Assembly: GCA_030605305.1 (NCBI GenBank)
Contig: JAUWIO010000023.1
Span: 1 to 7,656 of the forward strand
Direction of reading: 5' to 3'
Source: Actinomycetes bacterium
GTDB taxonomy: Bacteria > Actinomycetota > Aquicultoria > CAJVYJ01 > JAUVQD01
DNA length: 7,656 nt
Numbering within the stretch: the stretch's first letter is position 1; each line of letters opens with the position of its first letter. A program made the translations under genes and the position numbers. The notes beneath the pieces are model-generated. The model was not told the DNA's origin. It did not search any database and was given only the letters and a program-made list of their open reading frames with translations. Positions 6,540-7,656 of the stretch are shown here, in pieces.

Positions 6540-6559
6540 CAATAAGGGGGAAAATAGCG

Positions 6560-7573
6560 ATGATGATCGTCATGAAAGCCGGGGCTACCGAGGAACAGGT
6601 CAAGCACGTAGTCGAGCGCCTGGAGAAGGCCGGGTTGGGCGCCCACCTGTCTCAGGGCGAGTTCAAGACAGTCATCGGAGTCATCGGGGACAGAGAGAAG
6701 ATCGCCGACTTGCCGCTGGCGGTGGCGCCGGGTGTCGAGAATGTCATCCCCATTCAGAAGCCTTACAAGTTTGTCAGTCGTGAGTTTCGCGCGGAAGACA
6801 CTGTTATAGAAGTTAAAGGCAGCAAGATCGGCGGGGGCCACTTTGCTGTGATCGCCGGTCCATGTTCGGTTGAGACAGAGGAACAGATGGCCAAGGTGGC
6901 CGAACATGTCAAGAAAGCCGGCGCCACGTTCTTGCGCGGCGGCGCTTTCAAGCCGCGGTCGTCTCCATATAGTTTTCAGGGGCTCGGAATGGATGGGCTG
7001 AAGTTGCTCGCTCAAGCGGGAGAGAGAGTCGGGTTGCCGATCGTCACCGAGCTATTGGACGTCCGTGACCTCGATGCGGTTGCCGAGTATGCCGACGTTA
7101 TCCAGATCGGGACCAGGAACATGCAGAACTTCGTTCTGCTATTGGAGGCCGGAAGCGCCGGTAAGCCCGTCATTCTAAAACGAGGTTTCGGCGCCACGGT
7201 CGAGGAGACCTTGATGGCGGCAGAGTACGTGGTCAAGGGCGGCTCTAGCCAGGTGATCCTGTGCGAACGGGGTATCCGTACTTTCGAGAACTCGACCAGG
7301 AACACATTAGACCTGAGCATGATACCGATAGCTACGCGCAACAGTCATTTGCCCGTTATCGTCGATCCAAGCCATGGCACGGGCAAGAACTATTTGGTGG
7401 CCCCGATGTCATTGGCCGCGTTGGCGGCCGGCGCCGCCGGCGTGATGGTGGAAGTCCATCCATGCCCGGAGGAAGCCTGGTGCGACGGTCCTCAGTCTCT
7501 TGACTTAGAATCTTTTTCCGATCTGATGGCCAAGATCAGACCGATGGCCGCCGTCCTCGAGCGCGAAATCTAA
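6560..7573 (+). CDS. aroF: 3-deoxy-D-arabino-heptulosonate 7-phosphate (DAHP) synthase, type I with N-terminal ferredoxin-like domain
   Basis: A 337-aa cytoplasmic enzyme that condenses phosphoenolpyruvate and erythrose 4-phosphate to DAHP, the first step of the shikimate pathway. Residues 1 to about 68 form the ferredoxin-like domain (MIVMKAGATEEQ start) that in the Thermotoga maritima enzyme gives Tyr/Phe feedback inhibition. The TIM barrel follows, with GPCSVE (metal ligand C102), the PEP-binding segment R126-GGAFKPRSSPYSFQG-L142 (K131, R133), ILKRGF (K207, R208), DPSHGTGK (metal ligand H272), EVHP (E298) and D309. All catalytic and metal residues I expect are present, and the length fits this subfamily (about 338 aa). 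I chose ATG 6560 because AAGGGGG (6544-6550) lies 9 bases upstream; the adjacent ATG at 6563 is also possible. An in-frame TTG at 6518 would add 14 residues foreign to the family and was rejected. 151 bases separate it from hisC; tyrA starts 13 bases after its stop. Confidence 0.96.
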   Translation: MMIVMKAGATEEQVKHVVERLEKAGLGAHLSQGEFKTVIGVIGDREKIADLPLAVAPGVENVIPIQKPYKFVSREFRAEDTVIEVKGSKIGGGHFAVIAGPCSVETEEQMAKVAEHVKKAGATFLRGGAFKPRSSPYSFQGLGMDGLKLLAQAGERVGLPIVTELLDVRDLDAVAEYADVIQIGTRNMQNFVLLLEAGSAGKPVILKRGFGATVEETLMAAEYVVKGGSSQVILCERGIRTFENSTRNTLDLSMIPIATRNSHLPVIVDPSHGTGKNYLVAPMSLAALAAGAAGVMVEVHPCPEEAWCDGPQSLDLESFSDLMAKIRPMAAVLEREI

Positions 7574-7586
7574 GGATGGCTGCGCG

Positions 7587-7656
7587 TTGCGAGTGACCAT
7601 TATCGGGCTGGGCCTGATCGGGGGCTCGCTCGGGCTGGCATTGAAACAACTCGACC
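7587..7656 (+). CDS. tyrA: Prephenate/arogenate dehydrogenase, N-terminal fragment (runs off the window)
   Basis: The first 23 codons of a gene cut by the window edge. The product begins with a beta strand followed by GLGLIGGSLGLAL, the NAD(P)-binding Rossmann glycine motif in the form typical of TyrA, which oxidatively decarboxylates prephenate to 4-hydroxyphenylpyruvate or arogenate to tyrosine. The TTG at 7587 is chosen because AAGGA (7572-7576) is 10 bases upstream and the resulting start (Met-Arg-Val-Thr-Ile-Ile-Gly) matches the usual TyrA start; the GTG at 7593 is the alternative. The ATG at 7576 is out of frame. Position directly after aroF supports the call, though other Rossmann dehydrogenases cannot be excluded from 23 residues. 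Confidence 0.75.
   Translation, partial: MRVTIIGLGLIGGSLGLALKQLD

Noticed and set aside
6518..6559. Upstream TTG start for aroF adding 14 residues
   Set aside because: The added residues are foreign to the family, and ATG 6560 has a strong Shine-Dalgarno at a good distance.
1..7656. CRISPR arrays, insertion sequences, tRNA or rRNA genes
   Set aside because: No regularly spaced direct repeats, transposase motifs, terminal inverted repeats or tRNA-like folds were seen on either strand.

Overview
The window (7,656 bases, fairly GC-rich) holds seven genes in two divergent blocks that start from a short shared promoter region near 1728-1807. No mobile element, CRISPR array, tRNA or rRNA was seen.

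Left block (minus strand, 1727 down to 76): two adjacent membrane-anchored multiheme c-type cytochromes, one with 12 CXXCH heme sites (318 aa) and one with 8 (226 aa). Right block (plus strand, from 1808): a third, larger multiheme cytochrome (548 aa, 15 heme sites of which two are CX3CH, plus one defective site). A Wzy/WaaL-type O-antigen ligase-like membrane protein with a C-terminal TPR domain starts directly at its stop codon. Then come a HisC-type aminotransferase, a DAHP synthase (aroF) with a ferredoxin-like regulatory domain, and the first 23 codons of a prephenate/arogenate dehydrogenase (tyrA) cut by the window end.

How the genes fit together: all three cytochromes appear to share a six-heme core beginning with a NapC/NrfH-like di-heme signature, and they differ by how many C-terminal heme-pair modules are added. 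Together they could carry 35 hemes outside the cytoplasmic membrane. This suggests a quinol-linked electron conduit, possibly for a distant or extracellular acceptor, but no terminal reductase or outer-membrane porin is visible, so the acceptor is unknown. The glycan ligase may be co-expressed with the large cytochrome. hisC-aroF-tyrA form an aromatic amino acid (Tyr/Phe) group, probably unrelated in function to the cytochromes.

Organism: an anaerobe or facultative respirer. The sequence alone does not fix the phylum. The hisC-aroF-tyrA order, the Thermotoga-type AroF, frequent TTG starts and CHxGxxMPH cytochrome modules make me think of a deep-branching anaerobic actinobacterium or a Chloroflexota/Firmicutes-like lineage, with low confidence. 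The most unusual content is the cytochrome cluster: CX3CH heme sites, one of them at the NapC-type heme I position; a CX3CH-like site that has lost its second cysteine; and modular growth of paralogues on both sides of a compact divergent promoter.
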